DNA of 64,000 bases. It comes from Eopsaltria australis (Eukaryota; Chordata; Aves; Passeriformes; Petroicidae). The stretch is taken from contig JAVTVJ010000011.1 in NCBI GenBank assembly GCA_034509425.1, positions 868,001 to 932,000 of the forward strand. Reading direction: 5' to 3'. The position numbers were made by a program, and so were the translations under genes. Every line of letters starts with the position of its first letter. The first letter of the stretch is position 1. The notes beneath the pieces are model-generated. The model ran no database searches. It saw only the letters and a list, made by a program, of their open reading frames with translations, and had not been told where the DNA came from. Positions 34,879 through 48,400 of this stretch are shown in pieces.

Positions 34879-37800
34879 TTAAGGGCAAAGAAGACTCTCA
34901 TTAACTGAAAGAAATTTAGTTCTTTATTTTTCCTCCAAATTTAGATATCTAAGGCAAGATTGGCACAGAGCTTGAATTCTTCCTAAAGCTGGGTGGACAT
35001 AAAGTATTTTTTAAAGGGACTGGTAGGCATCCAGATTTTAGAATGGCTTTTTAACCTGGATTCATGAATGAAGTATATGCCATTGGAAGTTTCAGTCCAT
35101 GCTCTCAAAGCTGTTTATTTGTTTGACATCATAGAGAAATCATGACAGGAACTGATACAGCAATCCATATAAATGCCCCAGCCATTGGCCCACAGGATGT
35201 AGTGAGAAGTCTTGGGCTGATGCGAATACTGTATTTCCAATAAAGTCTCCAGTTAAAAGAGAGAAACTTCACACACCATAGTTCTTCTGCTGGTTGAAAA
35301 CACCTGTAAGTTTCCTAAATGTCAGGTCACAGTTTCAGTTCTGGGCTTACCTGTCAGCTACCACATTGCTCCTGAATGATTAGGAAATGTTAAAAGGTCC
35401 AGGGGTGCAGTCTGAAAATGGGATACATATAGTGTTGAGGAATTTTTATGTACCACTAGAGTTTAAACAAACACATATGTGTGCTTAACTACAAAAGAGA
35501 AAGTGTTAATGGATAATTTTGCCCAGAGTTCTACCAGTCTGTGGAGTTCTACATGGCATCTCCATAGACATGTCATAAGTAGATTCCTTATGAACTCTTG
35601 CATCAGCACTAATCCTGGTAGTGGTTGCATGTAGCACCTCAGCCCAGCTGTGCATCTGTCCCCTAGCCCAGTGTGGGTCTGTCCCTCAGCCCACTTCTGC
35701 TGTCCAAAGGTTGTCCCTAAGTTTGCTCCCCTGCATATTCCCATTCCAGGGTGGTTTATAAGGCAATGCTGAGGTTGTTTCTCATCACCCAGGGAACCTT
35801 TATTCCCTTGTAAGAATCTGGCATCCCTGCTTCCAGACACGTTAACCCTTTCTTGCAGTTAGACCTTCTAGCCCTGCATTCCAGCCCTGCATTAACTGGC
35901 CACAAATTACCATACTGAGCAGTTACAATTAGACCTTCCCTTTCAACAGCCAGATTTCAAAGACCAGACCATGCAGTGGAGAGTGCAGATCATTTAACTC
36001 CTTTCCTCTTGGAAGTTATAGCTCAAAATTCTCTCCCTGTCCAAGCTCTGCCACCAATTGCTTTTGGACTGTTTGAGTTTTGATGGCATGCACAGAAACT
36101 CAGCATGGCTGAGTCATTACCTGTTTGATGTACCTAGCTGATGTTACTGTTTCTTTGATGTTACTGTAACACCTTGGACACCTGTAGCTATTTGCAAAGA
36201 GACTACGACAGCAATTATTCATTGCTTGGTACTTACAGATGTTGGCTACCTAATAAAGAGCTAGGCTAAACATTAGTGAGCTCAGCCTTCACCTCTTCCC
36301 ATGTGACACTCAGAGACTCCTTGGTAGCCAGGGATCAATAATGAGCTCATGTCAGGAAGATCCCAAGTCAGGTAAAGGCACCAAGACTGGCCCTTAATGC
36401 TCTCTGGATTTCATTACTTCCTGAGTTCTCTTTCACCTCCTTCTTCTTCCTTCAGAGTTTTTCCTTTTCCACCTTGGTGTTTTTTTTCCTTCAGAATCTT
36501 TGAACCACTCACAGACCCAGTTTCAATAATTCTACCTCCACTGTCAACTTTACCTTTCTTATCTCACATGGTTCCACTCTGCAGATGTTGACACAGCTCT
36601 TTCTTCCAACTTAGCAATTTCCTCAGAAGTCTGAGCCAGGCTTCTCTACCAGAGGTAAGCCTGGGATCCTTGAAACACAGCTGAAATCCTGTGAGGGAGA
36701 AAAAGTTGTATGAAGGAGAGACATTTATAAAACATATATATATATTTAATGGAACTAGCAAGACAAACGCTTATTTTGAATTCAGAGAGAGCTGCATGCA
36801 TTAAGTGCTGTGTGTAGTAAAATTGTCTTTCCAGAGACTTGCTTTTTTCTTTTCTTTCCTCCCTATGAGAATTTTATGTTAACCATAAAGTGAGAAATCA
36901 GAGGCAAGATGAAGGGAACTACAGCTTGTTAGGAGTCAGATCTCTTTATACAGAAAGCAGATTATTTACTTGTTCTCTCTCCCTCCCTTCACATTTTCAA
37001 TCAAGGTGCCTGAAAAGAATGAACATTGAGCAATCAAAGTGTGAATACCTGTGTCTGTGTCTATTCATATATAGTAACTTCTGAACCAATGGGCCAGTTC
37101 TACCCAAATTTCACAAAGAAATAGTGGTATCCCTCTCTCTGCCCACTCCTCTGCTCAAGCTCCAGTATGGGAGATGCCTGAGAAGAGAAGGCGGTAATGG
37201 CCTCTATGAGGGAAAGAGTCTGTGTACCTATCCTGGAAAGAAGATATTTCAAATGCCTAAAGAACTCCCCCCAGTTTTCTCATCTTCTCATGAAGTCAAT
37301 CCATCCAAGGCACAGAAACAGGAACACAAGCTTCTTTGGTTGTGACACTGCCTGTCCTGCTCCAGTCTGCCGCTTAAGTGCTCACATGAACAGGGAACAA
37401 GGAATGCCCAATCACATGAAAATCTCATACTTCATTAGGCATCAAAGTATCTAATCACTAATCTGCAAAACTCTTTGAAACCACTCTCATCTGGTTCTGT
37501 TGCTCAGAGAACTCTGTATGTTCAGCATTTCTGCAGTGTGTGATGCATGTCCTGATGCACACACTCTTGCAAATGCCATGATTTTTATTTGTGTTGTTTA
37601 TTCAGACTCTCAGAACCTAGCACATTCCTGCTATGTTACTCCCTGCTGTAATATGGTGCTGGTTGTAATTTTTATTTAGTGAGAAAGATACTAAAAATGC
37701 AATGCTATCACATTCTTTTTATGAATATTCAGTGAATCTAAATTGAATGGAAATAAAAGGAGAGGACTCATACGAGAAGGCAATTTCTACCTGAACATAA

Positions 37801-39214
37801 AGAGCCAAGTCTTTGGCAGTACTGTGCTTTTCCTGAAATGGTCACAATAATGTCACCAAAAAGCATTTTTTAAAGAAAGCTTTGTTCTTCAGGATCCAAA
37901 ATATAAGATCCAAATATAAAAACAGGCATGATGATACAATTTCTTCTTTAACTTGTTCCCGTATGATTTGATAATGTCATTGTGTAATATTGTCAGTTTT
38001 AATAGTCCTGTGCTCAAGAGGTGTATCTGTTTTCTTTGTGGTTCACAGTGTAATGTTATTTACAGTAAAATAATATCAGCTTTCATTTAGGGAACAGTTA
38101 AAAGAGCTGTAAGTTATAGATTTGAGAATTAAACAAAAATTTAAAATAAATATGTATATTTCTACGGATAGAGTGGTGGTTCTAAAAATTCTTTTCCTGA
38201 ATAAAAACTTCTATCTTTACAGTGAAAATCTTAGTGTTGTGATCAAAAGGATAAACTAAAATTCATAGATGGTATTGGAGACAGATGTAGTAGCTAATAT
38301 AAAATTAATTGTCTCAGGAAAAGCAAATTCAAGAGGTAAAGAAACACCCTTGTGCTGAGAATGATTTAGACATTAATGAGTCTGTGTTCATTAGCAGTGA
38401 TGATTGTTAGCACTTAAGACGGCATAAAACATCAATGTCTCCTTTTTAAAGACACTCATAAAGCAGACAAATTCTACAGCAATCAGAGTTGAATGAAAGT
38501 ACTTAAAAGTGAATAACAATCAAATCAAGCAGTGACTTTGGATTTTTTTTTTTTTTTGGCTGGCTCTTTTTGTGCTCTGTAACCCAATATCACTGACAGC
38601 AGCTGGCTCTTAATGCAGACAAAAGATTCCTCATGAATACTGAGTTGACATTTAAAGTCTTATGATCACTCAACTTAGGGAATATATTTGTACATGAAAA
38701 TTCAGCTGACATATAACTGAAAAAAATCTGCTGAAGTGACATAACTTTAACTTCCTGAGCACAAAAATAAAGCAAAGATATTACTCGATGTTTTTGAAAT
38801 TACTTAGGCTCTGTAAAGGTTAAAGAAATGAAGTATTCAATCCACAGTTCTTGAATCATCAGTCAGCATCCCCAAGTGCAGAAATGAACATGACCAGAGT
38901 ATGAACTATGGCACCACTGAAGTGAAACATTTAATGAGAAAATGCATGTTTGAAAGATACCAATCAGCTTGCACAGACTGGTCTTTACCTCCTAATTTGT
39001 AGTCGTTGCAATGATGTGAGAATTTTCACCTTGTATCATTCTTGTTTTCTAAGTTCTTTGTCATAAAAGCCCTTTGTTATCTTCATTTTGTTAGAGTTGC
39101 AAAAATAGGATTTAGCTGTTACAAACTCACCTTAGGCAGAGTTCAGACTTCCAATTGGCATCTGCAAGACCTCTCTAATTACTACCAAAAGCTACTAAAG
39201 CTTTGGAAATTATC
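34879..39214. other. Intergenic, no gene seen
   Basis: AT-rich DNA with scattered ORFs of 60-125 codons that resemble nothing known and have no exon signals. A run of 15 T at 38545-38559 is the only simple repeat of note. The moderately GC-rich stretch near 35,600-35,850, with an AATAAA on its minus strand, could be an unrecognised old repeat. Confidence 0.45.
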
Positions 39215-39346
39215 CCTGGTAACATTCAAGGTCGGGTTGGGCTGGGCTCTGAGCAACTTGATCTATTTGAAGACATCCTTCTTCATTGCAGAGAGGGTGG
39301 ACTAGATAGCTTCCAACCAAAACTGTTCTGGGTTCTATGATTCTAA
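39215..39346 (+). mobile_element. CR1 LINE 3'-end fragment
   Basis: It shows the recalled CR1 tail order: GGTCGGGTTGGGCTGGGCTC, a CTGAGCAAC...GATCTA block, GGTGGACTAGATAG, and a terminal TTCTATGATTCTA. About 130 bp remain and the copy is diverged. Confidence 0.88.
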
Positions 39347-39900
39347 GCTCCTTGGTACCTTATCTTAAAAAAAGTATTTTGTCTCCTGCTGCTGAATATG
39401 AAGAGCAGCATGTCAGTTTTCACAGCACTGAACATTGGTGATGATGAAGGCTGGTAATATTCCATCCACCGTTCCACAAGGACTCAACTCAGTTACCACT
39501 TCACAGCAAACCTGCTGCTGTGGTTCAGCCTGGTATGCAATGAAATTCACTGTTTTTTTAAAGTGATGCTGGTTGTTATAACAAATGTTAATATGCAGGA
39601 TGTGAGTGACCTGTGTTAAATATCCTGTGGCTGAGAGGCTAAAGGGTCACTTGTACCAACTTTCCAGAGGAAACCCAGGTGAGCAGGATGGAGGCCTTGA
39701 TATACTATGGGCATTCTTTGCCTTGCCTGTGGAAGCTGTGCAGGAGCACTGCATTGCCAGCTCTGCTTCAAGAGCTGGTTGTATATTTCATCCAGTAACA
39801 GCTAAATGCAGAATGCAAAAACAATTGTTCACGAGTAGATTCAAGTTTAGAGCTTCTGTATCCTAAAATGGCATGAAGATACTGGATTAATTTGTCACTG

Positions 39901-39990
39901 TATATATGTATTTATATATACACACACATATATATACCTTGTATATACATCTTAGCTTTGTATATATGTATATATAGGTACACATATATT
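39901..39990. repeat. TA/CA microsatellite cluster
   Basis: Alternating TATATATG, CACACACA and TATATATA blocks, interrupted by short unique sequence. Confidence 0.85.
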
Positions 39991-41783
39991 AAACTGGTGT
40001 CCTCCTCCAGAAGACATTCCACCTGTACATTTTAACTAGATGGAAGTGCCTCTGGGTAGCCTAGAGTTCTGTGTCTAAGCCCTGGAGGTAGGTGACCTCT
40101 CAGGCACACCCACGTCCTTTCTTACTCTGTCAAGCCTCCTTCATAGTCAAAACAGAAAAAGCAATCCTTTTTCTATATGCACCTCTGTATAATTTTGTTT
40201 CCTTATGCCTGTATGAGTACTAAGACAGAGATTACAGATACTCAGAGATTTCAAGAGGTATTCAGTGAGAAGCAGCATCTGACTATTACTAATGTGTGGA
40301 AAGAGTTGAAGAATATTTGAAACATAAATCAAAAGTTAAAATTTAACTTTGCCTTAGTATCATGCAGAAAGCCAAATGACTGTGTTTATAGAAATGACAT
40401 TTTAAGAAAAGGAAAATCAAAAGATAAGAGAAATATATCTGGATAATCATTCTTTATGGTTTTGTACATTTATGTCTTTGAAATTAGAAGGATGTTGATT
40501 TGTATCAAAGTGCTGGCTTTTGGCAAGACCATCACTTATTCTGGTGGTCTTATCAGTGAAGAAGCAGAGCATCTGCAGTAATAATTGACCTTTTCTGTTT
40601 TCCACTTTTTAAAAAACTTGAAGGTATATTGCTCTTTTATTGCTGAGAATGCATTTGCTCTTTGTGCTAAGTCAAATCAACACAGGCAAAAAAAACCTGT
40701 GTCAGTGCATCAAGAGCAAACAGTTTTGTTCATGTGTCATCCTCATAGTAGATGAAAGATCAAAGGCCATCAAAAAAGGCAAAGGAATTCAGTGCTTTGG
40801 CTTGTAGCATTTTTGCTCCTCTTATCCTGCCAACTGCTTAAAAATAGGGTCAATTTTAAGCGTGGAAGTAGTTCTACTGACTCACGCATTTTTTAATTCA
40901 TTTTTAAAAGGCATGTATTTAAGCATGTGTTAGTGTGGGCTAAAATTTGAATTTTAGTTTCCACATCTGATATGTACAGATTATTCTGGGCATCTTTATA
41001 CACAAGCGACATTTTGAGCCAACCCTTTAACTTACAAAAGTCAACCTGGTACAGTTTGACTTTGATTAAATTGTACTGTTTTACGCTAGCTGTGATCAAA
41101 CTATTTTGTTTAGTTTACAGCAGAGTCAATTTTTGGTGGATTTGGTTGAGAGATTCTGTGGGTGAAAGCACAAAACAGTGTGGAAACAATTTCCTTGTCA
41201 GACAGTATTTTAGGAGACAACCTGCAGAGTTCAGCAGAACAGAGACAGCATCAATAAAACTGAAATGCAGTCAATTTGCCACCTTTGTTTTTACTAAACC
41301 AAAGAAAAATACAAGGTAAAATAAAAATATTTGGATGAAAAGAATGTCATTAAGAGAGATTCTCTTAACTAATTTTATATGGATTTGTCTGAAAATGAAG
41401 GAAAGGGTACTTGCTTTAGAAGTATATACACTGGTGCTGAGGTGTTATCAAACACATGTACCCATAAATATGAAAGTATTGAATTTATGAGGAACTCACA
41501 CAAACATTCCTCAAAAATTATAAGATGCATGTAAAAAGAGCATAAAGAGAAGGAAAATGCTTCAAGAGAAGATATATCTGCACAAACATCATAGCTATTA
41601 AGTGACAACAAGATAAAAAGAAATGGCCTATATAGTTAAAGAGGTATGGCATCTCTCCAGAGAGCCAGGGATTTTTTTAGAAAAATTGCTTCAGAAGAAA
41701 GGGGTGAGGTTTTCCTAATTTCCATCTCCCAAAGGACATGTTGGGATTTCTGGGGCATTGTTTTACAGTAACTCTTCTTAAAA

Positions 41784-41801
41784 TTTTTTTTTTTTTTTTT
41801 T
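41784..41801. repeat. Poly(T) run, 18 nt
   Basis: A pure T18 tract. No retrocopy was recognised to its right. Confidence 0.9.
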
Positions 41802-42085
41802 AACTGAAAAGAAACTTATACCAACATATGTCAATCTCTATTTTTCATACACAAAACCCGTGAATAATTAATTATTGCATCTGTTACTAGTAGAGTGCAG
41901 TTTGTAGCACAGTTATTTCCTGGAAAACATGGTTTCTTCCCAGATTAAGTTAGTCAAAATATGGGACAGGTGTTAAGGGAACAAGTGGTTTTAGGCTTCA
42001 TAATTTAGATAAGAAAAAGGATTGGAAAACACGTGTTTTTAAGATGGAGGAAAGAGTGGAAAAAAGGAAGGGGATTAATTTAGGG

Positions 42086-42310
42086 ACAGAATCACCCAGA
42101 ATCAATTAGGTTAGAAAAGGCCTCTGAGACCATTGAGTCCAACCTATGACCCAGCACCACCATGTCAACTAGGCCATGGCACTGAGTGCCGGGTCCAGTC
42201 TTTCCATAGACATCTCCAGGGAGATGACTCCTCCACCTCCCTGGGCAGCCCATTCCAATATCTAATCACCTGGTCTTGAACTTCATGCTGTTGGTCTCAG
42301 CCAATCTATC
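42086..42310 (-). mobile_element. CR1 LINE 3'-end fragment
   Basis: The reverse-complemented CR1 tail is followed by the conserved CTGGGCAGCCCATTCCAAT block on the plus strand. It is about 225 bp, 5'-truncated and diverged from the other copies, which suggests a different CR1 subfamily. Confidence 0.85.
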
Positions 42311-42382
42311 CAGCCTATCCAGAGGGACAGATCAGTAATGAAATGGAGAAAGGCTGCATCAAAAGGAGATCAGAAAGTTAAG

Positions 42383-42419
42383 AATGGCTAGGTCATTAAT
42401 GGCTAGGTCATTAATGGCT
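42383..42419. repeat. 15-bp tandem repeat, 2.5 copies
   Basis: Two perfect copies of AATGGCTAGGTCATT and a partial third. It sits about 70 bp to the right of the CR1 fragment. Confidence 0.9.
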
Positions 42420-45400
42420 GGGAAAGGGCAGCATGGCCAGCAATTCCCTTACTTCTTATCCTACAAGGGAAGTTTCTGTAGCTTAATTTAGTAGCCTAAA
42501 ATTTTCAGCCATAATTTCTTTTCTCACAAAAAAAAAAAAAAATTCTTATTGACAGAACTGTCTCAGAGGGTGACAAGAAGCAGAAATCATCTGGATCCCC
42601 CAGCAGATCCTTTTTTACCAGTCTTTCTTGAATCTTTTCTTGCTCCAATTTATTAAGCTAATTCTCACTGAAGGATGACTCACAGCACGACACTGAAGGA
42701 AATATGCAAGTAAAGCAAACTGAAATAGCCTTGCCTCTCCCCATTCCCCAACAGATGGAAGGAGAGACCTTTACATTTCCTGGTGCAGTGGATCCCAGGC
42801 AGCATGTACAGTTTTCCACAATGCTCAGGATAGACAAGTCCCAAGTGAGGTGTGTTCCAATGCTGTTCCAGGGATGACATATGCTAGCACTGCTGCTGGA
42901 GGTGGTATTCATACAAAAAGGCTGTGCTGCTAAGGGAGGAAGGCTAATGGGGCTTTTGAAAGCAATGCGTGAACATATGGCAAAATGTTTTGACATTGTA
43001 ACAGTTAGAAAAAGCGAGCTTTGAGAGTTACTAAACCATGAGAAAATCAATCAATTCTAGCAAGATAATGGTTATGACTGAAAAATTTGAAATCTGTAAA
43101 AATAATGGGGGAAAAAAGAAGAAAAATGAACAGTGATATTAGGGGAAAAAGGAAGGCATTCAGTTTTGGAGAGGCCATGCCTGAAATGATGCCTGAAATT
43201 GCCAAGAAAATGTGTCCAGGGGCTTCCCAAACTGCAAAAGGGGAGAAAAGAGCAAGAGGAATAATTTTGGTAGGGTTAATGGGTAAAAGAGTGGGAACAA
43301 ATGGCATTGGTAAGGAAAAGTTAAAGTGACAAGAGCAGTGATCATAAAACCAAAATAAATAACAAAGGAAAGGAATAACTAGTTACTTTTATTGTTATTA
43401 TTGATAATAGCACTTTGAACTAAACAATTTTTCCTGTTGTTGGCATGGGTACATAGTGAAAAAGCACAGAATAGCTTGAGCATTGGGTTGCACTGAGGTG
43501 GGAAATCCTTTTCGTGTTTTTGGCCAGATGCTGGTTGTGTCTTAGTTTTGCTTTAACCACTGTAAAACCTCAGAGAATACCTGCATGGGCTGGTAAGGGA
43601 ACTGGTGTTCTAGTCCTGTTTGTGTGAATTGTTTCTAGTCCTGGAGTGTGGGGCTGTCTACGCCATGAGATGAGGAGGTAGAAAAGCAGCTAGAGCTGGG
43701 TACTCTTAACCCCAAATTTCTCTTGTGTGCGTGCCCATGCTACACTTGGAGCAGAAGAACATTTCCCCACTGCCCAACCTACATCACCCTCAGTGCAAGA
43801 TGTGTTGCAAGTCCAGTATCTGGGTGTACATTGCACAGGTTCCTCTGCTCCCTCCAATCTGCCAAAGGGGCTGTGTCACCAGATACACCAGCTGTTAGAA
43901 AAGAATTTTCCTTGCTGGGTTTCACTGTTGGAAAGTGTCTGCTGCCATGGACAGGAGGAGGAGGGAATCTAGAGGGAGCTGCCGTTGCCTCCTGCTGTCC
44001 TTGTGCCTCTGGTGGCTCCTGCTGCATTCCAGGCAAACCTGTCCTACACCATGGAAGCACCAGAACAGTGCTCCTCAGCTCCAGACAGCAGTGCAGCACA
44101 AGTGTCCAGCCAAGGTCATCTCAGCAGGAGGCTGACTCTGCTCTGCATCACCACCTGGCAGCTGGTGTGGATTTGGGTTCCCTGTGTGGACTGAGAAGAG
44201 AGAAAGTTCTACAGGCTGCAAGGCAGCCATGTGCTGGAAAGACTGGCAGCAGGGACAAGATATCTAGGATTTTTTTTGACAAAAAGCAAGCTGTAGAAGC
44301 TAGAACAAAACCTGGATTTCCTGCAGGACGATGTGTTTGGCTTCCCCTATTATCCCCTTCTGCATTTGTACTTTCTAATGTAGCGTAAGCACTACATATA
44401 CGCATGCAAATTATTGATACAACATAAACCTCTTTCTGCCTTCTTTCTTTTCTACCCTAGACTCAATTTTCTTTTGTTCCTCCTCCAAAATCTTGAGTGA
44501 ACATTATAAACCATTTTCCAGATTGTGACAAACAGCCTAAGCCAATGCCTGGATAGTATTTACATGGATTTATACCTGCTGAGGATTTGGCAAAAGAGCT
44601 GTTTACTCATAATTAGCTTTTTGTTTCAAGTTGGACAAATATACTAGGGAAAAAATCCCCAGAGAAATACATATTAAAATAGCCATCGAATGTATCTCTT
44701 GCCCCTACAATATTCTTATTCTAATAAGTAATAAAGAGACATTTGATTTCCTGAACATTTCTTAGCCTTTCTTTGAGTGAAATGGGCAACTGGGTAAAAA
44801 AGTAAATATTTTAATAACTAATATTCTGAATATTTGATCCCTCATGACTTGATTTATTAAAAAAATTCTGCTCACCTTGAATCAATTGCTAATTTCTTAT
44901 CTAAATTTTCTGTATTTGGAAATGGTTGATCTTCATAATTATTACTTAAATAATTTATTATCAGTTTCATATCTACAACAGAACTGTTTCCTAGATTTCC
45001 ATGCATCTTAGAGACTGCTGAACCCTAGATATTGCAAATCATATATAACTAATAGATTTTCAGGATTAGAAAATATTTGGATGAATGACTACTTAAATTA
45101 CCATCAGAAAGAGATGCCAACAATCTAGCTGTATTTTAAATCTATGGCTGGCTGCCTTATGCAGCAATGCAAAGGCAATTTCAGTTGCTTACAGCAGGTG
45201 GTAGTATGTGCTATTAAAATAAAATATTTACTTCCAAGAAGGACTGCAGCTTAGTTAATAAGAACATGAGTAGAATGAGCAAGAAATCGACTGCTGTAAA
45301 TGTGTTAAAAGCTTGTAGATTAGAAAATTGAGTATTTATTACTTCATTTTCTTCAAAGCTTCCTGTTTTTCTGCCACAAGACTACAGCACTAACTTCTTG

Positions 45401-48400
45401 TAGGACATTTATGGACAAGTTAAAGACATATTACCAAAAAATAATTCAAGTCACATAACTCTTACAGAGTGGTCTTCATCCACAAATCCCACAGTCTTTT
45501 AATTCCACTGCCTTTCATATGAAGACAGACATGAAGTACTTTAAAACAAGATCTAAATGGAATTTAAGTAGGTAAAAGCAAACTGCTAGTTCTGATAATC
45601 CTCTTTTTGTTGCTACCTAAGACTAGGGTGAGTTGAATTTCCAGTCTCTACAGCAGAGTCCACCAGGGGCCTAAGACTGCTGTTCTGTACATGTAGCCTA
45701 AGGTCAGTTGGGTCTAATCCCAAAATCACTGGAACTAGAGACTAGATGTTCCTGCAGCAATGCCCTGACTCAATATGTACATATACAGGATGCATACAGC
45801 CAATAACATGAGGTAATTTACAAAGGAAACTGCACAGAATCCCATGTAGAAAATATACCTTTTTGTGGTGTTTCAGGATTAACTCCTCACTCATTTTTGT
45901 TTTCCCTTTACATCCAAAATATACCAACTTCAGACAGATTTGCATCTTTCTGTCCTCATGCCCTTGGGAGGGAACCTCCACAAGGCCACGAATTCCTGTC
46001 ATGGGGACAACATGTGAAAACCAGGAGGTGAGATACCTGCTTCTATTGTCAGAGGTAGTTTTTTATGAATGTGAACAAGGGTTTCCCACATTGGGTGTGA
46101 GATGCTGTGATCAGCTGCAACTGATCAGCTACTGCACAGCTACTTTATATTTTCCTTTGGGTAGGTGAATTTTGATGTCATCTTTCAGATTGGATTCTAG
46201 AGTTAAGATGAGAGGCTGTATAATTAATGGGTAATGAGAATCAGTAAGATGTCTACGAGCTTCCAGGCTGCAGTTGATTCTGGGTGAAGCTAGCAGCAGA
46301 TATTTAGGGCAAGTTTATCCATAAAATTATAGTTACCATGGCATTTCAAATGCCTACAAGAGTGATAAAGCAGTAAACATATTGTCAAGCAGCTCATAGA
46401 CACAGCTGCAAACCTGAGTTCTTTTGTGAATTTTTATAGGTTATTTTTCAGTCTCTAAAGGCCTTTTTGCCCTCATTTACTACATTAATACAATATGTCT
46501 AAAGGTTGTTCCCCTTGTGATATTAGTTTAGCACAGCATGGTCTTTAACTGAGCCGTCTTCTTGGAGTCTCTACAGTTATTTGCAAGTTCATAAAGCCAG
46601 CAGTTAATTTAGAAAAGTAATTTTTCTTATCACAGAAACTTCTAATTAAGGTTTTGGTGTTTCTCAAAATAATTTGTTAGCTATCAGTTCTGCTCAAACA
46701 TGGCAAAGGTAGGACCTTTAGTTGAGTTAACATCAGGGGACAAAATAATAAAGAGCTGCAAGGGTACCTGAGAACACAGATTCTTTTTAAGCCATGTCCA
46801 TCCTTTCATGCCATTGGTTTTGCACAACTGAAATATTTTTCCTCAGACAATGAGTTTCCACTACAAAGTGGAGAAGCTTTTTTGTCTTTTTCCACCTTGG
46901 AGACTCATTTTTAAAACCAAACAAGTCCATACCTCTGCAAATCCCCAAAAGAGTAGGATTTCCCTTCAATGAACAAGATCTTACAAATTTCAGTGTCAGC
47001 TTTGGCTGAAGCTGGGCTGTTACTCTGACATCCTTTCATTTCATACTGACCTACAATAACCCCATCATTTCCATACTCTCTTGAGCAAAAGTTAACATAT
47101 ATACCAAGCTGTGTTAAGGTATCTTGATTGCAAATACCCACTAGGAATTTAGCAGAAACACTCTTGCCTTGTGCATTACATAAAATTTCAATCCAGGAGC
47201 AGAGAAAGATAAAAGAAACTATAATCAACTGTGAAGTATCTGTGGGTCGTTTATCCGGTTCCTGATTAATCACTCCATTAATCCTTGCAAAGACAGTGAG
47301 CTAACTCAGTGCAGAGCCAACTTCTGTGAGCTGGGCTTCTAAACTCAAGTGCAGTGCCATATGATTCTGGCTGTGTGTGTCTGGAAGTATTCACTTTGCA
47401 CAGTTTGGAACTCGAGTGAATAATTGTGCCAGTCAGATACTCCTGAGCTGCTGCATGAGAACCATGCCCTGATCTCCCTGCATTCATTCCCATTACTGAG
47501 AGCTCTGAGAAGAGTGACACAGAGCCTCCAGGGTGATGCTGCATAAAGCCAGTGCAGATCCAGCATGGGCTAGCACAGAGGGAGAGTGAATGAGGTCATG
47601 GATATCTGAGGGAAATTCTGCAGAAACACTGCACCAGTCTTGCTAACAGAATTTTCCATTTCTGGTGCAGAATGAGGAAAATGGAGCCAACACACAAGCA
47701 GTTCTGTATCGGAAGCACTAAACCCATGTGAAATCAGAGGCTTGATGCAAGGAAGCAACTGTGAGAGTGATTTCAGATCCAGCTAGTGATTTGGTGATTA
47801 TTGTGAACTAGAGTCTACACAGAGGTGTTTGGAAGCCTCTCTACAGTGTTGCCAAGCATCCTTATGATCTAGGGTGGTTCACCTGCTTGCTTACCCATAT
47901 GTCCTAATCCACTCCATTACCCTGGATAGAAGAGAGCTAGTGGTTCTTGGATGCATCATCTACTTGTCCAAATGCACTGTGAATTTCAGCTGCAGCAGTG
48001 TATTAAAAAGCCTGCTAAAGAGCTGCAAAGACTGCAAATTGAAACTAGGAAACTGAAGCAAAAGTATTACAAAAACTAAACAGTAAAGCTTATACTTCAG
48101 TTTTACTCCAGCTTTCTAACCTTTTTTAAGCTTTGGATTACTGAAAGATGTGTCTGGATCTAGCTGAAGGCACAAGCCTGCAGTAAATAGAAAAGCCTAA
48201 GGCTAAACTAGATGACTATATTGGTTGTTTTCAGTTTAAAAAGTCAACGTGGTGATGCCGCAATAGAGATAAAGCACGAGGTAGGTTCCGCAATTCAAAT
48301 CTATTGATTCACAGGACTGATGAGTCTCAGGTTTAAACTTTTGATTTTTGTGTCTAGCTTCCACACAGCTATTTTTTTATGAGGAAATAATTATAAGAAA

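Larger units (their letters stand above)
39347..42085. other. Intergenic, no gene seen
   Basis: AT-rich DNA containing a microsatellite cluster (39901-39990) and a T18 tract. There is no supportable gene. Confidence 0.5.
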
